64,000 bases of DNA from Pteria penguin (lineage: Eukaryota > Mollusca > Bivalvia > Pterioida > Pteriidae), in NCBI GenBank assembly GCA_035048485.1, contig CM068581.1, positions 65,794,381 through 65,858,380 of the forward strand, written 5' to 3'. The number at the start of each line of letters is the position of its first letter. The stretch's first letter is position 1. Made by a program: the position numbers and the translations under genes. Below, one piece after another: positions 52,401-60,960 of the stretch. Under the pieces are notes generated by a model. That model had not been told where the DNA came from, made no database searches, and saw only the letters and a list, made by a program, of their open reading frames with translations.

Positions 52401-54171
52401 AAAACAGCAAACTTTGCACATTAAGCACCAGCGTCTGACGACACCATTTTGGTTTGTATCTGCTCCGTATCAATTTGACGCTTCATATAAATCGCGTTCA
52501 AAAAAGCGCTCATATGACTTTCAATCATAAAACTACAAACTGGTAACGGTTGTACCGAAAATCCGGAAAAATAATTCTTTGTAAAAAATCGCAAAAAAAT
52601 TATTCGAGTCGGGCCGATTTTCGCGGGTCGGTCGGGTTTGGGGAAACAAACTTAATTCCATTTTAGGCCCTGTCCTCATGATTTTTTCTTTGCAACAGAC
52701 CCACCTGAATCACAGAGGGATATTTTACGTGTGCCCATATATTGTGATCAATACATGACCTCGGTTTAAATACACTGATCCTCTTTTGTCGAATGTCAAG
52801 CGCTTAAGCACAAAATACCATTGTGATGATGTCACCTAAGGTTGGAGAAGTCAGAAATTTGATTATGACATCATAAGCATTACAATCGAAAGTCCGCTAA
52901 ACATCCCTTTCTATGCTGAGAAGTGGATTGGTGTATCATCTCATCCCGTGGACAGACAGCCAGAGGACGATAAATCACTGTTGTGAAATCCTTATGACAT
53001 CCAAAATCAAAGATGAGCAATATGATTTCAAACCCAGAGTGATATATCACTTATCCAATCTGCAACCAAACCCCTTGATGAGAGGGTACATAGAATCACG
53101 GAAATTACTGCTATTCACTAGAATTACAGCATAATTGACCGGAATTACCGTTAAAAGGACCGGAATTACCATTGTGTGAATAGATAATGACCCAATATAC
53201 CAAGAAAATATAACTTTATACCACATGAAATATGTTTAATTTCTGATGAAAAATGACAACTGACCACTGATTAAATGCAAGATAATATTCTATTTTTTTT
53301 ATAATTATAAACTTTTACATTAAATTTCATCTGTTCTTTCCAGATAATCATAATCTGTAATGTATATTTACCAGCAGATCAATATAAATATAAATAAAAT
53401 ATAACAGATTTATAAATCTCAGGTAGTAGTTCACACTTTGAACACCAAACCCGTTCTGCTTTTATTTAAACATGGTGCAGAAAATGACAATATCTCATTG
53501 TTTCTTGCTACATGTAAACTTTATGTAGTATGAAGTTATACTTTCTAGGTACATTGGGTTATTATTTACTCACACAACGGTAATTCCGGTCCAATAAACA
53601 ATAATTACAGTCATTTATCTGGTAATTCCAGTGAATATCGGTAGTTCCAGTGATTATATGTACCGTGGATGAGATGGTATTGAAAACTATACAACGTAAA
53701 GCAGTAAAATACCAGTCATATTCGCACATGGATTTGAGAGAGATAATAAAAATATATCAATTTCTTCCTAATTTTTCATATGCCAAGTGTGAGGGCATAT
53801 ATGATAAGGTAATCTTGAAGAAATTGATAGATTTTAATCTATTTCTCTCAGATCCATGTGCCTGAGCTGTGGTAATATTTACAATTCGTGGACTGACATA
53901 CCTATGTTAGCTTGAGCTTTTTAAATGTAAAACAACACTGTCAATGACATTGCTTTTTTAAATGAAAATGAGAAACACACATGCACGATTCATTGACTGG
54001 TAAATAAATGGCTTGGGTTTTGTACCTTTGACACAATACTGCAGTAGGCCTAATTAACATGGCAAAACTACCTCGACTTTAACATTTATTCCTAAATCTT
54101 ACCCTCAAACTTTTCTCTTGCTGTTTGACTTTGTCGATATAAAAGTGAGTTCTGTCAATACCAAGAGGCAT
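34477..54171 (-). CDS. KIF25: Kinesin-14 motor protein, KIF25 orthologue
   Basis: Thirteen exons: 54103-54171, 50303-50491, 49645-49887, 48565-48653, 47703-47745, 46210-46262, 45972-46046, 45378-45527, 43699-43860, 42099-42280, 36145-36297, 35275-35430 and 34477-34685. They join in frame to 590 residues. Residues 1-167 are coiled-coil-like ([32 protein letters not shown]). The kinesin-14 neck/motor junction [14 protein letters not shown] begins at 168. The P-loop GQTGSGKT is 263-270, switch I SSRSH 388-392 and switch II DLAGSE 462-467. The motor ends in [29 protein letters not shown] and a short Ser/Arg-rich tail ending GIPKPT follow. I recognise [35 protein letters not shown] and the RARQVQRGP tail as KIF25-like. 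It should be an ATP-driven, minus-end-directed microtubule motor; human KIF25 has been linked to restraining centrosome separation. All key ATPase residues are present. A further small exon in the 3.6-kb first intron is possible. Confidence 0.93.
34865..35058. mobile_element. MITE-like inverted-repeat element, KIF25 last intron
   Basis: Ends gtctttttgttatacagagt...tatttcccatatga and its inverted copy tcatatgggaaataactctg...tataacgaaaagagc, with matching gacgtca/tgacgtc words inside. Confidence 0.75.
35735..36112. repeat. Tandem duplication, two units of about 190 bp, KIF25 intron
   Basis: Both units run from 'ctctcacttgcc' through 'agaggtaaaacccagatgta' to 'caatttc...atctct', with scattered substitutions and a small indel. 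Confidence 0.85.
36732..38430. mobile_element. Bivalve 'aacaagaggccc' dispersed element, about 1.7 kb
   Basis: Left end aacaagaggcccaagtggg and tcgctcacctgag; right end ctcacttgagcctttggctc and aggtgagcta, partly inverted with respect to each other. The interior has two rounds of 'ttcatagaaaatccaaaaattgaga' and 'cacttttctgcattgaaat', and near the right end 'gacgacaacggacgatgg'. I know this end structure from many bivalve sequences. No transposase ORF remains. Confidence 0.7.
38818..39025. mobile_element. MITE with 'ACTGGTA...GACCAGTTACCGGCT' inverted ends, copy 1
   Basis: Left end tactggtagaggaccagg then accagttaccggct; right end (inverted) actggtaatgggcc then accagttacaggct. The interior 'ttcacgttttgaatacccctta' is shared with the copy at 49276. 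Confidence 0.75.
42810..43211. mobile_element. MITE with 'AATCTGATTAAA...TTTATTCC' inverted ends, copy 1
   Basis: Left aatctgattaaagccatatc...tttgtcccattgtggataaa; right is its inverted copy (tttatccataatgggacaaa...gattttggttttaatcagatt pattern). The interior 'aagaatgaaattaacatccccagcgtttg' is shared with the copy at 46582. Confidence 0.8.
44665..44990. repeat. 30-bp tandem repeat, about 11 units, KIF25 intron
   Basis: Unit aatcactccaagatgatttc + acctgatacc, with shortened or fused variants in the first half (aaattccacctgatacc). Because the period is a multiple of three, it creates an ORF of [10 protein letters not shown] repeats; there is no other sign of coding. Confidence 0.9.
46582..46975. 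mobile_element. MITE with 'AATCTGATTAAA' inverted ends, copy 2
   Basis: Left caatctgattaaaactaaat...gtttgtcccattgcggata; right tatctgcaatgggatataca...ggaataaaggattt, inverted. It shares the interior with 42810-43211. A solo end (ataaagatttggttttaatctg) lies at about 47098. Confidence 0.75.
47830..48000. mobile_element. MITE-like inverted-repeat element, KIF25 intron
   Basis: Ends tctgattttatatgatgtaa...ggggca and the inverted tgtcccttacatcatttaag...atcaga, about 170 bp apart. There is an inner near-palindrome around 'ttttgtcacaaaaatttgtg'. Confidence 0.65.
49276..49490. mobile_element. MITE 'ACTGGTA...GACCAGTTACCGGC', copy 2
   Basis: Left aactggtagtgtaccagtta...agaccagttaccggc; right gccagtgactggtcttagct...gggaactggtcc, inverted. 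The interior 'atgaaaattttgtcaattcacggtttgaa' matches the copy at 38818. Confidence 0.75.
51690..52670 (-). mobile_element. DNA-transposon-like element with GTTTGTTTCCCC inverted ends
   Basis: Left end about 51690: gtttgtttccccgaacgcga then cccgg. Right end about 52640: tcgggtttggggaaacaaac, its inverted counterpart. Outside these lie ctgggcc (left) and ggccctg (right), which may be the true tips. The interior holds one sizeable minus-strand ORF (51920-52390). The element lies in the first intron of the kinesin gene, on the same strand. Confidence 0.6.
51920..52390 (-). CDS. Unrecognised ORF inside the transposon-like element
   Basis: About 157 codons, running from a GTG at 52390 (the frame is open a few codons further upstream, with no ATG in frame) to a stop near 51917-51919. 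Visible features are a helical N-terminal half ([32 protein letters not shown]), a Ser-rich middle, and a C-terminal CAHC...CNDC pair of Cys dyads 23 residues apart that looks like a zinc-binding site, followed by a basic end (PKRTPIK). No DDE or RNase-H residues can be placed, so I do not call it a transposase. The lack of an in-frame ATG suggests either a missing 5' part, a spliced start or a truncated copy. Confidence 0.5.
   Translation of the reverse strand: MEIYEGDKFVKNVIKSKLKQFKRSYTWEDVLNALITDTFLTDEENAALDCAEVMLSSSSTFQGSSSLSPEPWDVIQTALEFDKSLKYVRFKGVIPERAATEFAYYPSSHGRQDVCAHCATDSAERDRDLQTKYKIVLPVCNDCKQIHEIPKRTPIK
53087..53665. mobile_element. Foldback element with 'GGAATTACCG' sub-repeats
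   Basis: About 90-bp terminal inverted arms. The left arm has several GGAATTAC/GGAAATTAC words (gaccggaattaccgttaaaaggaccggaatt pattern). The right arm carries the inverted series (acggtaattccggtcc...ggtaattccag...ggtagttccag). The AT-rich interior is about 370 bp, with no ORF. Confidence 0.75.
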
Positions 54172-54598
54172 CGTTTCGATTTCACTTTGTACGACTGCAG
54201 GGACTTGATCATATGTAAGCGGGAAGCGTCATAAATCCCAAGGTTTCCAAGTCAGTTTTAGTAGAGGGAACCGAAACGGACAACATGATATCCGGGTAGC
54301 GATTACTTTGCCGATTCATTGTTTGATTTTAAGATTTCTTAAATGTTTTGTTAAGATTCTTGAAAACCCATGATATTCTATTGAGATTTCAGTTAACATC
54401 CAAAGGGGTGGGGTGGGGGGGGGGGGGGGAGGCGATTGGAGTGTTATCCTTCACCTCCCCCACTTCCTTTCTCCCCCTCTCCGACTCTCACCCTGTCCCA
54501 ATCTCTCATAAAGAGATATCCAAGAAGAAAAAGAAGAAGAAGAGTAGAAGAAGAAGAAATAGTAATGATGATTTACATGGTGACCCTAATTTACTTAT

Positions 54599-54845
54599 TC
54601 AGAATCTCTTGGAAGATTGCACAAACTTTTGTTCAGAAAGAATTATCTTTTCGTTTTCTTCACTGCTTAATGATATATCACCTAACAATAGTTTATCAAC
54701 AGTTAAACCCGAGACAGTATATAGGTTATATCTTTGATTGTTATAATTAGGGCACCTCAGCAGAAACTGGAAAGAATCTTCACATGGGTCACCGCAATTG
54801 CAAGTTTGAACAGATACTAAATTTACTCTTAACTTTTAATATGCT
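54599..54845 (-). pseudogene. LINE reverse transcriptase C-terminal relic
   Basis: The minus strand encodes CNCGDPCEDSFQFLLRCPNY followed by a helical tail ending VQSSKRF and a stop (54599-54601). The C-x-C-G...E...C spacing is the zinc-knuckle end of many non-LTR retrotransposon polymerases. Upstream, the frame meets stops around 54835-54845, so only the last 80 or so codons survive. Confidence 0.65.
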
Positions 54846-54906
54846 ACACTAATTTCTTAATCTTATCATATAGACGTTACTTTTTCTATCCACTATATGA
54901 AGGTAA

Positions 54907-55012
54907 TGTCCTATGAAATATTACAATTTATAAGGATGAAATTGAAATATTCATAATACATAATATGAATATTTCAATTTCATCCTTATAAATTGTAATA
55001 TTTCATAGGACA
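54907..55012. repeat. Perfect 49-bp hairpin with 8-base loop
   Basis: Left arm 54907-54955 (tgtcctatgaaatattacaa...) and right arm 54964-55012 are exact reverse complements; the loop is atacataa. It sits beside the LINE relic and is AT-rich. Confidence 0.97.
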
Positions 55013-55163
55013 GTAAGAGGGAATTTTATTAACCCCATTTCTTTTTTCAAGAACAAGTTTAAATTGATTTAAGGTATAATTATGTCTTTACTCGAAGTCA
55101 GGTCATCCCAAAGTTTCACTGATGATGGAAAGAAGGAGTTTAATGTATTATTTAATCTGCACT

Positions 55164-55366
55164 TTAGTTTCCACTACTCCGTAAATTCCTTTCCTTTAAA
55201 TGGTAAAATAACACTTGTTCAAAAACTTGGGGCATTATATTATTATGAATTTTGTCAAATAAATCCATCGGCAGCAGTGAACAGAAGTACTTTATATAAT
55301 CTGCTTTTTCCTGAGTTACCTCATCTTCCGGAAACTGAGGGAAGCGAATCACTATGTGAGACTAGA
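55164..55366 (-). pseudogene. Possible orphan exon or gene fragment, unrecognised
   Basis: After an acceptor-like gactctag (near 55367) the minus strand reads about 67 codons, including FPQFPEDEVTQEKADYIKYF and MDLFDKIHNNIMPQVFEQVL, ending in a stop at about 55164. The amino-acid composition is that of a normal helical protein rather than random AT-rich sequence. I cannot name the family and found no partner exons, so this may be a pseudogene fragment or a captured exon. Confidence 0.35.
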
Positions 55367-55526
55367 GTCTTTAAACGTACCAACGTTGAGTGAAAACAGG
55401 ATATGTTAAAATTTTCTTTGTATCATTTGAAAGACAGAGGATAGACAATAAGTCACCAGTAGATCCTTAACCTAGGATCTATTTAATCGGTTCTACTACA
55501 TTTTGTGTAAAGGGTATTTAATAAAA

Positions 55527-55740
55527 GGACATTATAGATATGTTCCACCTTAAGCAGGGGTTTTGAGAATGTGATACATAGAGTACATTGTAGACATCTT
55601 CCAACTTAAGGAGAGTTTTTGAGAATGCAGTGCACAGAGGACATTACAGATATCTTCCACCTTAAGGAGAGTTTTTGAGAATGTAATGCACAGAGGACAT
55701 TATAGATATCTTCCACCTTAAGGAGAGATTTTGAAAACGT
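55527..55740. repeat. Tandem repeat, about 3.5 units of 61 bp
   Basis: Unit: 'ggacattatagatatcttccaccttaaggagagtttttgagaatg...acaga', with increasing identity towards the later units. Confidence 0.9.
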
Positions 55741-56035
55741 GACAACTTGAATCTCATTAGTAATACTGCAGCATATGGCAGACATCCTGAGTCAACACGT
55801 CTTATCATTTTACGCAACTCCGATATCCGTCAGAATCATTTATCAAAACCTTCAATGAATATTGGTGTTAACATATAGAACTCTGATAAAACAGAATTTG
55901 TTGTGACTGTAACCACCTGAATCATCGGTCAATCTGGCACAAACAAATTAATTTAGAAAACCTTGCGAAATATTTTTTTCGAAAGTTATTCTATTTAAGA
56001 ACTGCAGTTTTAAAACGGTTGCCATTATTTTTAAA

Positions 56036-58076
56036 ATGGCAATAGAATATTATGCATACGTTTCTTATATTTTTATGATATGGGGGATCGGGAATTTTAT
56101 ATCATTACTTTACACGACCGCTCCTTATGGACGCTACATCAGGGAGGGATGGGGGTGGTTCGTGAACGCCAAGGTAGCCTGGTTTTTACAGGAGTGTCCG
56201 TCATTATTCATTCCAGTGTATATGGTGTCTGGGTACGATGTTAAATCAAAAAGAGATATACCCGGACTTATCATGATTGGATTATTTATTTTCCATTATT
56301 TTCACAGGTGAGTACAAATCACTTTATTATGATTAGATCCAGGATATTCTTATGTAAGTTGACACACGAGACGATAATTCGGATTTTTTTGTTTCATTAA
56401 ATGTTTTACGAAGAAAACATAGCAAAACAATACAAATTATAGTGGTACTTGTCAAAAAGTTTAGAGCTGGATAAAGATAAAGCTACTCTAAAGAGTTTTG
56501 TTATCGCGCTTAATAGGTCAAGTTACTCTAACGAAACATTATTTGTTATCATGCCCAATATTTTCTAGTGTATGTATGAAATACGTCTGTGCCGTTTCGC
56601 ACCTCTGTGACTGTAAATGACACTAATTCGCATATACTTGTGTCATCACGGCGGGTGTGAACGGTCAGCAGGGTGTGTTTACTCCTCCGTGACACCTGAT
56701 CCCACCACTGTCTTAGCAGGGGTCCAGGATGGCTTGTATTATGTATATTTTGTAATGTTGTTCGGACTTTGGATAGTGGAAATCTGATCGGTATCTCAGA
56801 TTTTTACAAACACTAATTGCATTAATTTTGTTTGTTAAAGATACATATGGTCTCCTGTAGCGTCTACTATTGTGATTAAAGTAACGTCGTAAATTTGTTT
56901 AGTACAGTATCTTTTGACTGCCCATCAGTATTAAAAGCAGCTATCGAGTACAAATACGCTACATAACCCAAGTTTTCCTTATCAGTTTTATTCATCTCGG
57001 TCGACCTCGGAAATATTGATTTGCATAATGTATGCATTGCACGTGATACAAATTTTACTTCTCGCATGCTTTATATCATACGCATTCTTTCTTTCTTTTC
57101 TTTTCCGAGTCACTTAGTGCAGAAGGCCAATTTCTTTTCTTTTTCTCTCTCTTATCTTCGCCATTGTTGTTTTACCCCGTATGCAAATGAATAATTTTAA
57201 GATCACGTGCGTATTCTCTGGTCTCGTACGAACGTAAGTAGGTTAAATTTGAGGGTCGTATTTATAACTTGCTGCAGCAATAACTGTATAACCAAGGCTT
57301 ATTAGGTTTTGGGGTCGCTGCAGTTTATTATATTTTTATAAGTAAAATAAGCTAGGAATATATTTTATTGTACATCTGATTTTATAAAATTAGACATTAC
57401 GTATCTTTAATATAAATGTACCACATGTTGGTCATACCCCCGTTAGATACAAGACGTAACTCTGTATTCAGATTAGATGTTTACAAGTATATGCTACACA
57501 CTGAGTTAAAATTCTCTTTATACATTTAAACTATAGCGAGAAAACAACAAACATTGTAAAGGGGTCAGATTGATTGATTTTTGTTTAACGTCACACCACG
57601 AATATTTCACGTATATGGTGACGGCATCTGCCTGATGCGGGGCATACAAATTTTTGACCTTTGCAACGGACCCACCCGAAGCAGTGAGGGATCTTTAACG
57701 TGCCATGCATGCCACGACATGGGGCCTCGGTTTTTACTGTCTCATCCGAAAGACAGGACACCGGCATGGCCAGAGCGGGACTCGAACCCCAGCCTCCCGA
57801 TCAGGAGTCCAGCGCGATACCAATTGGCCACGCCGGCTTATAAAGGAGTCAGAGAAAAGTGTCACTCAACATATAGAAAGCATAATATGTTATATAGTGA
57901 TCTTGTTTTCAGAACAATGCTATATCCTTTACGACTTCGGGCCAGTAAACCAATACCCATGATTCCTTTTGTCCTGGCTTTTCTGTTCTGCACCATGAAT
58001 GGATATCTACAAGCTGGGTATCTACTGCATCATTCCATTGTAGTACCAGACACGTTGTTTGTTATAGGTAAGATAC

Positions 58077-58123
<47 letters not shown>

Positions 58124-60288
58124 CTTGAGTAACTCAAATGTTTAAATAGCTAAAAGTCATTCGAAGTGTATGTTCTTGTTAGAAAACTTATCTTATTCCC
58201 AATAAAGCCAATGTTGGAATAGCAATACTGACGAAATTCATTCAAAGAAACTGTCAATCTTCGTTACTACACGTATGGACGGAATGGTCATGGCTTTAAA
58301 TATTGGAACCTTCGAAATTCTGCAATCGGCACTGAAAGATTTTATTTATCTGATTTTTGTTTTACGCCTCTCCCGACCAGATAGTTACAATCAATTATAT
58401 CGTGACGAACATTGCCTGATGCATTGCACAAAAATGTAGACATAAGCAACAAGCCCTGAGGCATGAGGTCAGCAGCGAGGGATGTTTTATACATATGGAA
58501 TTTACACGATTTGACTCTTTCTACTGGGTATATGTGACGGGTGTTGCTAGCAAGCAGGAGATGTTCACTCTCCCCGGGCACCTGATCTCACTCCATCACA
58601 GGGGTTCACATATGCTCTTCAAGTAGACATATTTTGTTATTTTCCATTTGTTTTTCATTTTCACTGATTTTGTATGTCTTCTGGTTTAATGATTTTTGGA
58701 CTTGTGCTTTGGATTTATCCATCATCTTTACATTATACACGATATGTCTACCACGACATAGGAACTCTGTTTTCTTGTCTCATCCAAAAGACTGGGCACA
58801 TACGAGTCGAACCCAGCACTTCTTGACCACAAGTCAAATACCTATCTGATTGACCGAACCGGCTCTCGGCACAGACAGTGGAATGTTTAGATATTTTATA
58901 ATGTTGTTGTTTATAAAGTAAGAATGTTGTATATTACTAAGGTACTGTATGATGATAGTTATTTATTAACTTGAATGAAACAATACTATAACTAGGCAAG
59001 AAATGATATAATATAATTTTATTTTATAAAGGCATAAGTATGTTCGTTATCGGCATGTTCATCAACGTCCACTCTGATAGTGTTCTCATCTCACTCAGAA
59101 AAAATGGACAGAGGGGTTACTCCGTGCCTGAAGGTAATAAAATGTATTTTCCGGAAGTAATTGTGAGATTGGCGTACAGATTTGTCATAACTGGCATAAT
59201 ATATAATACAAAAAACATTTGTGTGATACATGATTTACTATGTATGTCAAAAGTTCACAAACTGCATAAGACTATATTTAGATAACTTGATGTAACAAAA
59301 GGATTCAGTTCGTTCTCGCAGATTTGCTTTTTTGTGATATGAGTTAATTTAAACTTCTTATGCACATGTTACGTGGTTAGTTTGCTTCAATAATATGTGA
59401 TAATTGTATGTGAAATACAGGATGATGTCGAATATAGCACACTTTTATGGAAAGTAAGAAATAAGATGTAAAACAATGTCTCCGGTCAGCAGCCAATTTT
59501 AAAGGTTTTAAAAATATGTGAAAAATTAGATCCAAAAGGGGGGGGGGGGCGGCATGATGTCAACGGGAAGGTATAGTAACAAGAAATTTGCATGCGATAT
59601 ATAAAATCCTTATCACTAGTTGTTAAAAAGTTACAGACAAGTTTTAAGAGTTTGCCACAAACAAACAGACAGAAAAACCAAAATCTGTATGCCCCAAATC
59701 ATTACCTGTTTCAGTTTACAATGGCTATTTTCTGTACATATAAGCTGCTTTCTAATTCATCCTACTCAAAGACTCTATAGTGTGCGGGATTTATTTCCAG
59801 GTGGTATGTTCGAGTATGTGTCTGGTGCCAACTTTTTGGGAGAAATCTTGGAATGGGTAGGCTTCGCTGTAGCCTGTCGAACACTCCCTTCTCTGGCATT
59901 CGCTCTCTTTACGTGCTGCAATATAGGTCCACGAGCCTTTCATCATCACAGGTAAGTTTTTGACATTATCTCTTTCTGTATATTCGCTCAATTGTCACTT
60001 TATGCTAATAAGAGAAAAACTTTCAATATATTTTAAGATTTTAGTATAAAGATTTTTTATCAACTTCAGGTAATTACATATCATAAATAATTTCGTAACA
60101 ATAGGTTAATTGATTTATCGGCAAATTAAAATATCCAAAATATATATTAGATTTCGTTTATTAGAAATAAGTAATATGCATATTTATTCACTTTTGTAAA
60201 ATACAGTTAATTCTATTTTAGATTCTACCTTCAGACTTTCAACGATTATCCGAAGAACAGAAAAGCTTTGATACCTTATATACTGTAA
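56036..60288 (+). CDS. Steroid 5-alpha-reductase (3-oxo-5-alpha-steroid 4-dehydrogenase), SRD5A1/2-like
   Basis: Five exons: 56036-56307, 57913-58067, 59032-59133, 59801-59951 and 60222-60288, joining in frame to 248 residues (vertebrate SRD5A1/2 have about 254-259). The family uses NADPH to reduce the delta-4 double bond of 3-oxo steroids in the endoplasmic-reticulum membrane. Visible: a first membrane segment (YAYVSYIFMIWGIGNFISLL), the WFLQECPSLFIP block with the conserved Gln-Glu, and FIFHYFHR. The NGYLQAGYL block, INVHSD, and the cofactor-side FEYVSGANFLGEILEW with its Glu pair follow. The end FNDYPKNRKALIPYIL matches the family's conserved C-terminus. Hydrophobic segments recur throughout, as in a polytopic enzyme. 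All introns are GT-AG. Assignment to SRD5A1 or SRD5A2 is not possible for a mollusc, and the true substrate may be another sterol. Confidence 0.94.
56638..56740 (+). repeat. Dispersed-core element, SRD5A intron 1
   Basis: Core 'ggcgggtgtgaacggtcagcaggg...tttactcctccgtgacacctgatcccacc...caggggtcc', related to 4805-4930. Confidence 0.6.
57570..57841 (-). mobile_element. tRNA-derived SINE with target-site duplication, SRD5A intron 1
   Basis: On the minus strand the head reads GCCGGCGTGGCCAATTGGTA (A-box region) and GGTTCGAGTCC (perfect B box). The body ends with 'ggcatctgcctgatgc' inverted and a T-rich/'ttgattgattt' tail. It is flanked by aaaggggtcaga (57558-57569) and aaaggagtcaga (57842-57853), a 12-bp duplication with one mismatch, so the full element can be delimited. 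Confidence 0.85.
58081..58122. repeat. (TC)n microsatellite just inside SRD5A intron 2
   Basis: About 20 TC units starting some 13 bases after the exon-2 donor (ATAG|gtaagatacccc). Confidence 0.95.
58345..58865 (-). mobile_element. SINE split by a dispersed-core insertion, SRD5A intron 2
   Basis: The right part (about 58740-58865) has the tRNA-like head of the minus-strand SINE (cgagtcgaacccagcactt, inverted B box). The left part (58345-58510) has the body (gacgaacattgcctgatgcattgcaca). Between them, 58525-58735 carries the 'gggtgttgctagcaagcagg...cccgggcacctgatctcac' core, which interrupts the SINE. Confidence 0.65.
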
Positions 60289-60960
60289 CAACAGAAGGTT
60301 TCAAGCACATTTTCCATACCACATCTTTTTGTTGCAATTTCTCTCGAATTGTTTTGCACAGTATTTGATAATAAGTATTAACCGTTTTCTCATAATTTCA
60401 TTTATGGTGGACTTGGCCAGTGAGATGCTTACTTGAGCTCCCCAACCACCTGGCCACTGCTATGAGTTCCAGGGGTCTATGGATTACCTCATTGACTCTA
60501 CCAATGTCTTTTGAGTTTGCAATGGTTTTATTAAGACATTAGTTATTGTAATTAAATCAATACCGAATGTCAACGTCTTTATTTAATTTGTTGAAGGACT
60601 TTTGCGACGGTAATTGCATGGAAGAAGGGGATGCTTACTCCTCCCGGGCACCTGATCTCACCTCAGCTTATTTGGGGTTCGCATTTGTCTAAATATGACA
60701 TTGTCCTTTTATTCCATGGTTTCGAGATGTGGTTAACCCTTCGGTACTTCGATATTGCTTACTTAATAACAGTTCCACTGAGATTAATAATTGCTGTTCG
60801 CAACTGAAAAAAGTTGGGATTTTCAAAAACTGAGGTTCAGCTTTACTGTATCTTATAATGATAACTTAGTATTGTATTATACTCTTTCCGGGCACCTGGT
60901 CTCACCTCAATTTAAATGAGGTTCGCATTTGTCTGAATATGACACTTTAAACGATATTTT
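60289..60960 (+). repeat. Clustered dispersed-core copies downstream of SRD5A
   Basis: Three decayed copies of the 'ggatgcttactcctcccggg/cacctgatctcacctc' core at about 60425-60500, 60600-60690 and 60880-60950. The last two share 'ttcgcatttgtctgaatatgaca'. No clear AATAAA was chosen for the reductase. Confidence 0.6.

Noticed and set aside
54348..54750. Plus-strand ORFs over poly-G and AAG repeats
   Set aside because: Low-complexity sequence and the reverse of the LINE relic.
57581..58132. 183-codon plus-strand ORF
   Set aside because: It joins antisense SINE sequence to exon 2 of the reductase and then runs into the TC microsatellite; only 57913-58067 is coding.
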